This document shows, one piece after another, positions 32,960 to 41,701 of a DNA stretch of 64,000 bases. The notes under the pieces were generated by a model, which did not search any database, was not told where the DNA came from, and was given only the letters and a program-made list of their open reading frames with translations. The stretch lies in the NCBI RefSeq assembly GCF_025950085.1, contig NZ_JAPDDS010000004.1:62001-126000 (forward strand), written 5' to 3'. The stretch comes from Luteolibacter flavescens. Its GTDB lineage: Bacteria; Verrucomicrobiota; Verrucomicrobiia; Verrucomicrobiales; Akkermansiaceae. The position numbers and the translations under genes were made by a program. How positions within the stretch are numbered: the first letter of the stretch is position 1; each line of letters begins with the position of its first letter.

Positions 32960-35743
32960 TCACGCATCCACCAGCGTGCGCGCGTATTGAAGGGTGTCGA
33001 TGTCTGCGGGGGTCTTGTCGCGGCGGATGGCGTGGATACGGGGGAAGCGCATCGCAAGGCCGGAGTCGTGGCGCTTCGATGCCTGGATGGAGTCGAAGGC
33101 GATCTCCAGGACCAGATTCGGCTCCACCAGATGCTTGCGGCGGTCCTTTGAGACGGTGTGGCGCTGGAAGTGGTCGGTGAGTTCCTCGATCTCCACGTCG
33201 GTGAGTCCGGAGTAGGCCTTGCCGATCACGCGGAGCTGGCCGGAGGACTCGTCGCGGACGGCGAAGGTGTAGTCGGAGAGCACCTCGGCGCGCTTGCCGT
33301 GACCCTGCTCGGCGGCGACCACCACGCAGTCGAGCGTGCTGGAGGTCTTCAGCTTCAGCCATGCCTTTCCCCGGCGGCCGGGCGAATACAGGCTGGCCGG
33401 GTCCTTCGCGATGAGTCCCTCGAGCCCGTCCGTGCGCGCTTGCTTGAAGGCGGACTGCACCGCCTCCGCATCGGCCTCGATCCGCTGGACCTCGATGGGC
33501 GAGATGATGGCGGGCAGGGGCACGATGCTGCTTTCCAGCAGCGCCCGGCGCTCTGACAAGGGAGTTCCGAGCAGGTCGGCATCGTCCCGGTGGAGCAGGT
33601 CGAAGGCGATGAAGCGCACCGGCGGGATGGACACGCTGGTAGCGGAAAAGAGGTCCGTCTGGGCGGTGGAGATTTTCCCGAGCCGCGTCTGGAGATCGTG
33701 GAAGGTCAGGCGGCGGCCCTCGGCGTGGGCGATGATCTCGCCATCGAGGATGAAGTCGCCGGGGATCGAAAGTGCAGCGGTGACCAGCTCGGGGAATTCA
33801 CCGTCGAGCGGGCGGAGATCGCGGGAGAAGATGGCGGCGCGGTCGCCCTGCTTGTGGAGCTGGGCGCGGATGCCGTCGTACTTCGGCTCCAGCCAGAGAA
33901 GTTGAGGGTCGGTGGTTGAGAGTTGAGAGGGGGAATGTGGAGACGCGGCGACGAGGGCGGCGGCGTCGGGCATGGGGGAGGCGAGCATCACCTTCACCGG
34001 GACCAGCGGTCGGAGCGTGGCCTCGCCGAGCGACTTGGCCTTCGCCAGCTTCGCGGTCTCACCGAGGTCGCCGGTCAGCATGTGGGCGTGGCGGACGGCG
34101 GGGGGATCGGCGGCGAAGGCCTCGGCCACCGCGTCCTCCACCAGGCCTTCCTTCAGGCCGATCCGCAGGTCGCCGGTCAGCAGCTTCACCAGCGTCTCGC
34201 CCTCGGCGGGGTGCAGCGTGCGCAGGCGTTCGGAGAGCAGGTCGATGCGGGCGATCGATCCGGTGGCCGCGGCGAGCTCGCGGAAGAAGGTGGCGAGCCC
34301 GGCCAGATCCAGCGGTTCCGGCTTCAGCGTCAGCTCCTGCAGCAGCAGGCGGGTCGTGCGGGCGGCGTCATTCTGGGAGAGGGAGATCTCGCGGTAGCGT
34401 TCCTCGCGCGCGCCCGGCAGCTTCAGCAGGGCGCGGCGCAGGGTGGCCCCGCCGGTCTGGACGGAGCGGCGGTCGCCATCGCGCGGCAGGGCGCGGCCGG
34501 TCAGCCAGCGGGAGGCGAGCGCCAGGTCGTCCTCGCTCGCGAGGCCGCGCAGGTAGGTGGCCAGATGGCGGATCTTCTCCAGCCGGCTGCTGGTCTCGCC
34601 GACCAGGCGGCAGACGCTGGTGAAGTCGGCGAGCGCGCAGATCGGGCGGACGTGGCGGGCGCTGGCGGTGGTCTGGATGCCGGTGCCGGAGGCGAGGGCG
34701 CTGCGGATCGGCGGCGCGGCCAGCGGCAGGTCGAGCTGGTCATTCCCGGCCATCGACCACGCATCGTGGCCGCGCAGGCGCAGCTCCGCGGCGAATTCCC
34801 GGGTGTAGCCGTGGACGGTGAGGACCTTCTTCGGCCGCACGCGCTGGAGGCACTCCATCAGGCCCGGGTGGTCGGCGTGGTCGGACAGCGGGATAGCATC
34901 GTCCACGCGGTAGCGGAAGGTGGCGCCGGGGACGAGCGCCCAGCCGCTGAGCATCGCCACGCGGCGGTTTCCCACGGCGCGGAGCAGCTTCGAGCGGACG
35001 GCATTCGGCGGGGCGATCACGGCGTGGCCGGGCGGCACCGGGCCATCGAGCAGGATGGGCTGCGGCAAGCAGGTCACGCCCGCGGCGAGGCAGGCGGCAG
35101 TCATTTCCGCCACCGCGGGGTGCAGCACCACGGGGATCTCGTGGGCGTGGAGCAGGGCGAGTGCTTCCTGGGCCTTGCCCAGCGAGTAGCCCAGCAGCAC
35201 CGGCACCTCGCCATCCGCCAGCGCGTCGTGGACGAAGCGCAGCACCGCGCCCTCCACCTCCATCGCGGGCGGGAAGACGAACTGCGGCAGGCCGAAGGTG
35301 GTCTCCAAGATCAGCAGGTCGGCCTGCTGGAAGACGACGGGCTCGGCGGTGCGGCCCTTCCGCACCTTGAAATCCCCCGTGTAGAGCAGCGTCGCTCCAT
35401 CGGAAATGCGCGTCACGTGCAGCATGGCGGACCCGGCGATGTGGCCGGCGGGCAGCAGCCGCAGGCGGAAGCCGTCCCGTACCACCGGCACGTGGAAATC
35501 CACCGGCTCGATGCGGCTTTCCGCCAGGCCGAAGCGCGAGCGGACCAGCGAGGCGGTCATGGTCGAGCACAGCGCGCTCTCATGCCGCGCGAAGTGGTCG
35601 GCATGGGCGTGGGAGACGAATGCCCACGGCTTCGGGTCCCAGGGATCGAGCCAGAGGTCGAGCTCGGGTAGGTGGAGGCCGCGTTGGAACCGGACTTCGA
35701 TCACGCCGGGGAGGAGGTTGGAGAGCGGAGCATGTCGGGCCAA
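32960..35743 (-). CDS. Metallo-beta-lactamase exonuclease fused to ATP-dependent DNA ligase
   Basis: A 927-residue two-enzyme protein. Residues 14-340 are a ligase-associated exonuclease of the CPSF/beta-CASP MBL family: IDPW-like WLDPWDP, the zinc-binding HAHADH at 45-50, LLPAGHIAGSAM, LLYTGDFKVRKG, ETTFG, LSDHADH and VHGY. After a linker, residues of about 370-600 resemble the ligase N-terminal domain (RLLLQELTLKPEPLDLAGLA; LLTGDLRIGLKEGLVEDAVA). The adenylation domain carries EPKYDGIR with Lys621, FDLLHRDDADL, EGLIAKD and KLKTSSTLD, and an OB domain follows. The usual bacterial arrangement is two adjacent genes, so this is a gene fusion. The start codon at 35743 is TTG; a GTG at 35704 is an alternative. 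Confidence 0.88.
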   Translation of the reverse strand: MARHAPLSNLLPGVIEVRFQRGLHLPELDLWLDPWDPKPWAFVSHAHADHFARHESALCSTMTASLVRSRFGLAESRIEPVDFHVPVVRDGFRLRLLPAGHIAGSAMLHVTRISDGATLLYTGDFKVRKGRTAEPVVFQQADLLILETTFGLPQFVFPPAMEVEGAVLRFVHDALADGEVPVLLGYSLGKAQEALALLHAHEIPVVLHPAVAEMTAACLAAGVTCLPQPILLDGPVPPGHAVIAPPNAVRSKLLRAVGNRRVAMLSGWALVPGATFRYRVDDAIPLSDHADHPGLMECLQRVRPKKVLTVHGYTREFAAELRLRGHDAWSMAGNDQLDLPLAAPPIRSALASGTGIQTTASARHVRPICALADFTSVCRLVGETSSRLEKIRHLATYLRGLASEDDLALASRWLTGRALPRDGDRRSVQTGGATLRRALLKLPGAREERYREISLSQNDAARTTRLLLQELTLKPEPLDLAGLATFFRELAAATGSIARIDLLSERLRTLHPAEGETLVKLLTGDLRIGLKEGLVEDAVAEAFAADPPAVRHAHMLTGDLGETAKLAKAKSLGEATLRPLVPVKVMLASPMPDAAALVAASPHSPSQLSTTDPQLLWLEPKYDGIRAQLHKQGDRAAIFSRDLRPLDGEFPELVTAALSIPGDFILDGEIIAHAEGRRLTFHDLQTRLGKISTAQTDLFSATSVSIPPVRFIAFDLLHRDDADLLGTPLSERRALLESSIVPLPAIISPIEVQRIEADAEAVQSAFKQARTDGLEGLIAKDPASLYSPGRRGKAWLKLKTSSTLDCVVVAAEQGHGKRAEVLSDYTFAVRDESSGQLRVIGKAYSGLTDVEIEELTDHFQRHTVSKDRRKHLVEPNLVLEIAFDSIQASKRHDSGLAMRFPRIHAIRRDKTPADIDTLQYARTLVDA
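33914..33929. repeat. Copy of the GTTGAGAGTTGAGAG dispersed repeat inside the ligase gene
   Basis: GGTTGAGAGTTGAGAG here is the exact reverse complement of 17682-17697. It encodes part of a Ser/Pro-rich linker (SPHSPSQLSTTD) just before the ligase adenylation motif, at a place where related ligases normally have only a short loop. Confidence 0.6.
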
Positions 35744-35777
35744 GTGGTAAGATTGTGTGCCACGGCATTCCGGAATT

Positions 35778-36395
35778 TCAACCTCTCGGATGCTCGAATC
35801 CCCAGCGACCGCCGTAGTGGACCCTCTCGTGGCGCGCCTGGGCCATGGTCGGATTGATCCACTCCGCGGGTTTCTTGAAGTGCTCGTAGGCGAGCCGCAT
35901 CTGGGTGGCGGCTTCCATCAGCGGGACGCCGCCGGTCCCCGTGCCGAGGCCGGGGCAGGCGAGGGTGCGGATCGGGCGCTCCGCATCGCGATTGTGACGA
36001 TGGACGGCGGTCAAGGTGGCCCACAGGGCGGTGTAAACGTGGTCCGTCCCATTGATATTCATGGGAATGCGCATCGTCGGGGTGTGGACCACCCACGGGT
36101 GGTCGGGATGGCCCGTCGGGACGATGAGGCTGGTGCCGACCGGTTGCTCGCCGAGGTGGTCCTGCAGGATGAGCTTCTGGATCCGCTCCATCAGCGGCTT
36201 GCCGAAATAGCGGACCACGGCGAGGTCCACGCCCGCGTCCATGAGGCCGAAGGAATTCCCCGCCGTGACCACGCAGTCGAAGGCCGGCAGCTCCTCGAAT
36301 GGCCCGCAGACGATCTCCACCTCCGGGTGCGGTCGGAATTCCCATCTCAGGACGTCGGTGAGCTCTCGGCCCCGGTCAACTAGGATCAATCTCAT
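35778..36395 (-). CDS. Macro-domain protein (ADP-ribose-binding/hydrolase family)
   Basis: A 205-residue protein of one macro domain. Family motifs are CVVTAGNSFGLMDAGVDLAV (the ribose-binding N-x-x-x-x-x-x-G-V-D loop) and LACPGLGTGTGGVPLMEAA (the diphosphate loop), with PTMRIPMNINGTDHVYTA between. Macro domains bind or hydrolyse ADP-ribose and its derivatives. The ATG at 36395 begins exactly at the first strand (MRLILVDRG); in-frame codons further upstream are rejected. The gene precedes the exonuclease-ligase gene on the same strand with 34 bases between, so the two are likely co-transcribed, pointing to nucleic-acid repair or end processing. Confidence 0.82.
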   Translation of the reverse strand: MRLILVDRGRELTDVLRWEFRPHPEVEIVCGPFEELPAFDCVVTAGNSFGLMDAGVDLAVVRYFGKPLMERIQKLILQDHLGEQPVGTSLIVPTGHPDHPWVVHTPTMRIPMNINGTDHVYTALWATLTAVHRHNRDAERPIRTLACPGLGTGTGGVPLMEAATQMRLAYEHFKKPAEWINPTMAQARHERVHYGGRWGFEHPRG

Positions 36396-36567
36396 GGGAT
36401 GCTGGGTGTAGTATCGGGAGTCTGGGGGAGAAGTGGCCTTTCTATCAATCCCCAACGGTTTGCGTGGAAAATCGCTTTTCTCCAACATCCTTGAAAAACG
36501 CGCGCGGGACCGTCATTAGCATCGCGACGCCGGTCCATACCCCCCGGCGGAACCCGACTGACCCGAG

Positions 36568-39108
36568 ATGATTTCACGACGAGAATTCCTGCGGCGCGCC
36601 GCTCTGCTCACCGGTGGCCTGGGCTCGGTATCGGTCATCCCGCCGTCCATCCTGCGGGCTGCGGGGATCGAGCCGGCGGAGGGCTCGACCTACCTGGATG
36701 CGGAGCACGTGGTCATCCTGATGCAGGAGAACCGTTCCTTCGACCACGCCTTCGGCACCTTGCGCGGGGTGCGGGGCTTCGATGACCCGCGGGCGATCAC
36801 CATCCCCGGCGGCAGGCCGGTGTGGCTGCAGACGGACGGGAAGGGGGACACCTACGCGCCCTTCGGCCTGAAATTCCACGAGTCGAATTCCACCTGGACG
36901 AGCTGCCTGCCGCATGACCGGCGGTCCGAGGTGGCGGCGGGGAATGGCGGCAAGCACGACCAATGGCTGCCGGTGATGCAGTCGGGCATCGATGCCTACG
37001 AGCACATGCCGCTGACGCTGGGCTACTACGACCGGGCGGACCTGCCCTTTTATCACGCCTTTGCGGATGCCTTCACGGTGTGCGACCAGCATTTCTGCTC
37101 GCTCCAGACGTCCACGACGCCGAATCGCCTCTACCTGTGGACGGGCACCAGCCGGGACCCGCGCGACCCGGCATCGCCCGCGCTGCTGAGCAATGGCCAG
37201 GCGGACCACGACACGCACCCGGACTGGCCGACCTTCCCCGAGCGGCTGGAGGAGCACGGCATCTCCTGGGCGATCTATCAGAATGAGATCGACCACCCGA
37301 CCGGCTTCTCGCCGGTGGAGGCTTCGTGGCTGGCGAACTTCGGCGACAATCCGATGGAATACTTCGCGCAGTATCACGTGGACTTTTCCTCCTCCCGCGT
37401 GGCGCACCTGAAGTCGCGGCTGGAGGTGATGAAGCAGCAGCTCGCCACCCTGATCGCGCAGGCTGGTGACGCGCCCGAGGAGGCGGTGACGCGACGGGAA
37501 AAGGTGGAGCGGGAGATCGCCGCGCTGGCCGCGGAGATCGAGCGATGCTCGCCGGAGAATTTCGCAAACCTGCCGCTGCGCGAGCAGAGTATCCATCGCA
37601 AGGCCTTCACCGTGAACCGCGGCGACTTCTCCTACCGCGATCTCGCCACGCTGGCCTACGAGGAAGCCGGGGAGCAGCGCGAGGTGAAGATCCCGGCGGG
37701 CGATGTCCTGTATCAATTTCGCAAGGACGTGGACGAGGGCAAGCTGCCGACCGTCTCGTGGCTGGCGGCCCCGGAGAATTTCTCCGATCACCCGTCCGCG
37801 CCGTGGTATGGCGCGTGGTATGTCTCCGAGGTGCTGGAGATCCTCACGAAGAATCCGGAGGTGTGGAAGAAGACCATCTTCATCCTGACGTACGACGAAA
37901 ATGACGGCTACTACGACCACGTCCCGCCCTTCGTACCTCCGCATCCGGACCAGCCGGGCAGCGGGGCGGTCTCGGCGGGGATCGATGCGTCGCTGGAATT
38001 CGACACCCGGGGGAATCCGCTCGGGCTGGGCTACCGCGTGCCGATGGTGATCGCCTCGCCGTGGAGCCGGGGCGGCTGCGTGTGCTCGGAAGTCTTTGAT
38101 CACACGTCGGTGCTGCAGTTCCTGGAGAAATTCCTGAGCCACAAGAAGGGGAGGGAGATCCGCGAGACGAATATCGGCTCATGGCGGCGTGCGGTCTGTG
38201 GGAATCTCACCTCGGCCTTCCTGCCGCAGGGCGACGGGATCGGCGGGCACCCGCTGCCGGTCGAGCTGGCGCCCTTCATCAGGGACGTCCACCGCACGCG
38301 CTACCTCGCGCCGCCCGCGGGCTATCGGGCGCTGGACGAGGTGGCGATCCGGGAGGTGATGGAGGAACCGTTCGCCTCGCCGCACCTGCCGCGCCAGGAG
38401 CCGGGGTCAAAGGTCTCCGTCGCGCTGCCCTATGCGCTGCACGCGGAGGGTCGGCTGGACCGGGAGAAGCGGGCATTCGTCATCCGCTTCGAGTCCGAGG
38501 CGAGTGATGGCCGGGGGAAGGGTGCGCCCTTCCACGTCTATGCGCCCGGGCTGACGTATCCGGACGATGTGGCGAGCTACACCGATGCCCCGCCGCCTGC
38601 GGAGGAGGTGCGGCGCTGGTCCTTTGCGACGCTCGCGGGAGCGTCCGTGGAGTATGCGTGGCCGCTGGAGATCTTCGAGGGCGGGCGCTATTTCCTCCGC
38701 AGCTACGGGCCGAATGGATTCTTCCGCGAATACCTCGGCGACGCCGCCGACCCGGCGCTGGAGGCCTCCACCGGATATGAGAACGGCGACTTCATCGTCC
38801 GGCTCGTGAATGCAGGCCGGGCACCGCTGGAGGTGATCGTCACGGACCTATCCTACGGCGCGCCGGAAATCCGCAAGACGCTGCCGCCCGGCGTTCGCGA
38901 GACCCTGCGCATCGACCTGACCGCCAGCCGACGCTGGTACGATCTCGGCATCACCGTCACCGGCGCGGACCACTTCTCCCGCCGCCACGCCGGCCGCGTG
39001 GAAACCGGCAAACCCGGCTCGACCGACCCGCTGATCGGGAGGAACGGCGTGGCCGTCATCGGAGCGTCCGAGAGTCGCGCCACGAAGCCGGATCAGCGCA
39101 TGGAATAG
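36568..39108 (+). CDS. Phosphocholine-specific phospholipase C, Tat-exported
   Basis: An 846-residue enzyme of the acid-phosphatase-like phospholipase C family. It starts with a twin-arginine signal (ISRREFLRRAALLTGG). The catalytic domain shows HVVILMQENRSFDHAFGTLRG (metal-binding EN and the FDHxFG motif), FHESNSTWTSCLPHDR, QTSTTPNRLYLWTG, ILTYDENDGYYDHVPPFVPP and VPMVIASPWSRGG. Two beta domains complete the C-terminus, as in the roughly 700-residue family; this one is somewhat longer. It probably hydrolyses phosphatidylcholine or sphingomyelin in the periplasm or outside the cell, releasing phosphocholine. It is divergent from the macro-domain gene. Confidence 0.9.
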   Translation: MISRREFLRRAALLTGGLGSVSVIPPSILRAAGIEPAEGSTYLDAEHVVILMQENRSFDHAFGTLRGVRGFDDPRAITIPGGRPVWLQTDGKGDTYAPFGLKFHESNSTWTSCLPHDRRSEVAAGNGGKHDQWLPVMQSGIDAYEHMPLTLGYYDRADLPFYHAFADAFTVCDQHFCSLQTSTTPNRLYLWTGTSRDPRDPASPALLSNGQADHDTHPDWPTFPERLEEHGISWAIYQNEIDHPTGFSPVEASWLANFGDNPMEYFAQYHVDFSSSRVAHLKSRLEVMKQQLATLIAQAGDAPEEAVTRREKVEREIAALAAEIERCSPENFANLPLREQSIHRKAFTVNRGDFSYRDLATLAYEEAGEQREVKIPAGDVLYQFRKDVDEGKLPTVSWLAAPENFSDHPSAPWYGAWYVSEVLEILTKNPEVWKKTIFILTYDENDGYYDHVPPFVPPHPDQPGSGAVSAGIDASLEFDTRGNPLGLGYRVPMVIASPWSRGGCVCSEVFDHTSVLQFLEKFLSHKKGREIRETNIGSWRRAVCGNLTSAFLPQGDGIGGHPLPVELAPFIRDVHRTRYLAPPAGYRALDEVAIREVMEEPFASPHLPRQEPGSKVSVALPYALHAEGRLDREKRAFVIRFESEASDGRGKGAPFHVYAPGLTYPDDVASYTDAPPPAEEVRRWSFATLAGASVEYAWPLEIFEGGRYFLRSYGPNGFFREYLGDAADPALEASTGYENGDFIVRLVNAGRAPLEVIVTDLSYGAPEIRKTLPPGVRETLRIDLTASRRWYDLGITVTGADHFSRRHAGRVETGKPGSTDPLIGRNGVAVIGASESRATKPDQRME

Positions 39109-39117
39109 ATCGTCCTA

Positions 39118-39795
39118 CTACGGAGCCGTGAGCGACTTGCCGTTGTCCTTTGGCCCGAGGTTTTCGAGGAAGGGGACGGCGGTGGTGGCCCATTTCTTGG
39201 GGTCGGGGAAGTCGGAGGAGGAGCCGCCGAAGCAGCTCTGGAGCATCTCGGTGTCGATGATGCCGGGATTCAGCGCGACGGCGGCGAGGCCGGAGGGCAG
39301 CTCTTGGGCGAGGGCCTGGGTGAGGCCTTCCACGCCCCACTTGGTGGCGCAGTAGGGGGCGACTTCCGGGGAGGTGGAGCGGCCCCAGCCGGAGGAGAAA
39401 TTCACGACCACGCCGGAGCCGCGGGCGATCATCGCGGGGAGGAACTCGCGGAGCACCAGGTGGATGCCCTTGAGATTCACGTCCAGCACGCGGGAGAATT
39501 CCTCCGCGGACACCTCCCAGAGCGCGGCATTGCGGTTGATGATGGCGGCGTTGTTGATGAGCAGGTCCGGGGCGCCGGGTCCGGCGAGGATGTCGCGGGC
39601 GAAGTCGGCCACGCCGGACTCCGAGCTGACGTCGGTGCGGACCACGCGGTGCTTTTCCCCCAGCTCCGCGGCGAGGACGTCCACGCGGATGGGATTCGTG
39701 CCACAACCGGAGACGGTCCAGCCCTTTGCGGCGAAAGATCGGGCCATCGCGAGTCCGAGTCCGCGGGTGCAACCGGTGATGAGGACGTGCTTCAT
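39118..39795 (-). CDS. Short-chain dehydrogenase/reductase
   Basis: A 225-residue classical SDR: Rossmann motif VLITGCTRGLG (TGxxxGxG at 7-14), an NNAA element in LLINNAAI, the catalytic serine in NFSSGWG and the YCATK catalytic tyrosine-lysine pair, then LNPGIIDTEM. The cofactor is probably NADP(H) judging by the basic and small residues after strand 2 (GCGTNPIR). The substrate is unknown. The ATG at 39795 puts the first strand immediately after the start. The gene is convergent with the phospholipase gene, with 9 bases between, without a visible terminator. Confidence 0.87.
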   Translation of the reverse strand: MKHVLITGCTRGLGLAMARSFAAKGWTVSGCGTNPIRVDVLAAELGEKHRVVRTDVSSESGVADFARDILAGPGAPDLLINNAAIINRNAALWEVSAEEFSRVLDVNLKGIHLVLREFLPAMIARGSGVVVNFSSGWGRSTSPEVAPYCATKWGVEGLTQALAQELPSGLAAVALNPGIIDTEMLQSCFGGSSSDFPDPKKWATTAVPFLENLGPKDNGKSLTAP

Positions 39796-39889
39796 GGCGA
39801 CCAACCTAGGGAGGTCGATTTGAAAATGAAGGCTGGAATTCCACCCGGCGCGAAGTTGCGGGCGGCCGGATGCCCGCTACACTGCGCGG

Positions 39890-40624
39890 ATGATTTCTGA
39901 GTCCCTCCTTCTCCTCGCCCAGCAGCAACCCGGTGGCATCGGCATCGGCTACTGGGTGATCATCGGTGTCTCCATGCTCGCGAGCCTGGCGATTAGCGGG
40001 ATGCTGAAGAAGCGCTTCAACGAGTATTCGCAGATCCCGCTCCGCATGACGGGCGCGCAGGTGGCCGAGGCGATGCTGCGCCAGAACGGCATCACCGACG
40101 TGCAGGTGATCCACACCCCGGGCCACCTGACGGACCACTATGACCCGATGCGCAAGACGGTGAACCTGAGCGAGTCGGTCTATCAGATGAACTCGGTGGC
40201 GGCCGCCGCGGTGGCCGCGCACGAGGTGGGCCACGCCATCCAGCACCAGCAGGCGTATGCGTGGCTGAATTTCCGCTCGAAGATGGTGCCCGCGGTTCAG
40301 TTCGCCAGCACGATCCAGCAGTACCTGATGTTCGGCGCGATGATCGGAGCCGGCTTCTTCCATAGCCCGACGATGCTGTGGATCTGGGTGGTGGTCTTCG
40401 GCATCACGACGCTCTTCGCGGTGATCACGCTGCCGGTGGAGTTTGACGCCAGCAAGCGTGCCATGGTCTGGCTGGAGCGCAGCGGCATCGCGAACCAGAT
40501 GGAGCACGACCGCGCGAAGAACGCCCTATTCTGGGCCGCCATGACCTACGTGGCCGGTGCCGTCGGCGCGATCGCCCAGCTTCTCTACTGGGTGATGATG
40601 CTCATGGGCCGCCGCGACGAGTGA
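39890..40624 (+). CDS. Membrane zinc metallopeptidase, YugP-like
   Basis: A 244-residue membrane protein: one span near the N-terminus (residues 21-38), a cytosolic or membrane-peripheral domain with the zinc motif AAHEVGHAIQHQQAY (HEVGH at 111-115), and three more spans (about residues 140-180 and 215-238). The preceding TPGHLTDHYDPMRKTVNLSE and the later PVEFDASKRAMVWLERSG, with a likely third zinc ligand in the latter, match the neutral zinc metallopeptidase family found in many bacteria. Substrates are unknown. A small membrane protein follows 26 bases downstream. Confidence 0.87.
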   Translation: MISESLLLLAQQQPGGIGIGYWVIIGVSMLASLAISGMLKKRFNEYSQIPLRMTGAQVAEAMLRQNGITDVQVIHTPGHLTDHYDPMRKTVNLSESVYQMNSVAAAAVAAHEVGHAIQHQQAYAWLNFRSKMVPAVQFASTIQQYLMFGAMIGAGFFHSPTMLWIWVVVFGITTLFAVITLPVEFDASKRAMVWLERSGIANQMEHDRAKNALFWAAMTYVAGAVGAIAQLLYWVMMLMGRRDE

Positions 40625-40650
40625 GCCCTGCCTTTTGAAGTCTGACGCTC

Positions 40651-40872
40651 ATGACTCCTCCCCGGGATCGGCCGGAATTCATCATTCGCTTCGTCTGCGC
40701 GGCGGTGTTCTTCGGGATCATCGTCGCGCTGCTGGGGTTCCCCTACATTGAAAGGCTCGGCTGGTATTTCCTCGCCCTGTGGCTGGTCGTCACCGGGCTG
40801 ATCGCGACTGCCGCCGCGATGTTTGGCGACGAGGTGTGGCACAAGCTGATCGACTTCATCCGCTGGTGGTGA
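40651..40872 (+). CDS. Small two-span membrane protein
   Basis: A 73-residue protein with two hydrophobic helices (FIIRFVCAAVFFGIIVALLG; YFLALWLVVTGLIATAAAMF) separated by a short loop and ending in DEVWHKLIDFIRWW. Its family is not recognised. It is 26 bases after the zinc peptidase and probably in the same transcript. Confidence 0.7.
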   Translation: MTPPRDRPEFIIRFVCAAVFFGIIVALLGFPYIERLGWYFLALWLVVTGLIATAAAMFGDEVWHKLIDFIRWW

Positions 40873-40908
40873 AGGGGCATGCTCCTTTCAAAAGAGCCAG
40901 CGATCCAA

Positions 40909-41325
40909 TCAAGAGGGTGATCTGACTTGCGGGTCTCCCTCGCGTGCGAAGGAGAGGAAGTCCTTCACATTCAGGGTCAGTATGGCGGTGGCACCGGCCT
41001 TTCTCGCGCAGACCAAGTGCTGGTAGTCGTAGATCGCGCCGCCGCGGATCCCGCGGGCCTGGGTTTCCGCGAGCATGGCGTGGGTCTCCTGCCAGGTGAG
41101 CGAGATGGACTTGAGCTGCTTCTCGAAGGAAACGCCGATCAGCCGGGCGGCGAAGGCCGGGGAATATTTCCGCGCCGCCCGCCCGCCGGTGAGGATCGAG
41201 AATGCCTCGAGCAGGGAGTGGTGGGAGGTGCAGCCGCCTGACTGCACTGCCTGAAGGCAAGCCGGATGCTGAGGCTCATCCTCGAGCACGGCAGCGATCA
41301 GGACCGAGGTGTCGAGGTAGGTCAT
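40909..41325 (-). CDS. vapC: VapC-type PIN-domain toxin
   Basis: A 138-residue PIN-domain RNase. Conserved acidic residues are Asp5 in MTYLDTSVLIAAVLEDE, Glu40 in SLLEAFSILTGG, and the Asp of GAIYDYQHLVCAR, followed by LNVKDF with a further Asp. VapC toxins cut tRNA or rRNA and are held inactive by the partner antitoxin. Its start overlaps the stop of the AbrB-type antitoxin gene by 4 bases (ATGA), the normal antitoxin-first order. It is convergent with the small membrane-protein gene. Confidence 0.88.
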   Translation of the reverse strand: MTYLDTSVLIAAVLEDEPQHPACLQAVQSGGCTSHHSLLEAFSILTGGRAARKYSPAFAARLIGVSFEKQLKSISLTWQETHAMLAETQARGIRGGAIYDYQHLVCARKAGATAILTLNVKDFLSFAREGDPQVRSPS

Positions 41326-41594
41326 GGGGTGCGATTGCCGCGGTGGATCATCGCGTCGCGCTCGTCGCGGACCGCCTTTTCAAGCCCGCCGGGAGTGGGG
41401 CCGCCGCCGAGGATGACCATGACGCCGTCCACCATCTTGAAGGGCGGGTCTTCCTCTTCCTCCGGGGTGATTTGCAAGCGCCCGCCCACGATCTCCGCCT
41501 CCAGCTTCGACCCCGCGGAGAGGTGCATCAGGTCGCGGATCGGCTTGGGCAGGATGATGCGGCCCGCCTTGTCCACGGTGAGGGTGGCTTTCAT
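41322..41594 (-). CDS. vapB: AbrB/MazE-type antitoxin of the VapBC pair
   Basis: A 90-residue protein with an N-terminal swapped-hairpin AbrB DNA-binding domain (ATLTVDKAGRIILPKPIRDL, then GSKLEAEIVGGRLQITPEEE) and a C-terminal tail that would bind the PIN toxin (GPTPGGLEKAVRDERDAMIH). The ATG at 41594 begins the AbrB fold; an extension to 41720 overlaps the divergent helicase gene and lacks family resemblance. The promoter region of 107 bases is shared with the helicase. Confidence 0.86.
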   Translation of the reverse strand: MKATLTVDKAGRIILPKPIRDLMHLSAGSKLEAEIVGGRLQITPEEEEDPPFKMVDGVMVILGGGPTPGGLEKAVRDERDAMIHRGNRTP

Positions 41595-41701
41595 GGCAGG
41601 GGAAAATGCCATCGGAAATGGCAAAGTCGATGCCATTTCGGCCGGGGGACCTGAGGCGCATTGCCAAGACCCGCACGGCCCGCTTCCATCCCGCCCGCGC
41701 A

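Noticed and set aside
32880..33362. An upstream extension of the small secreted-protein frame into the ligase gene
   Set aside because: The extra 161 residues are basic, motif-free and overlap the ligase coding sequence; a signal peptide begins exactly at 32879.
33923..35671. A 582-residue plus-strand open frame opposite the exonuclease-ligase gene
   Set aside because: It is the antisense shadow of a gene with all expected exonuclease and ligase motifs.
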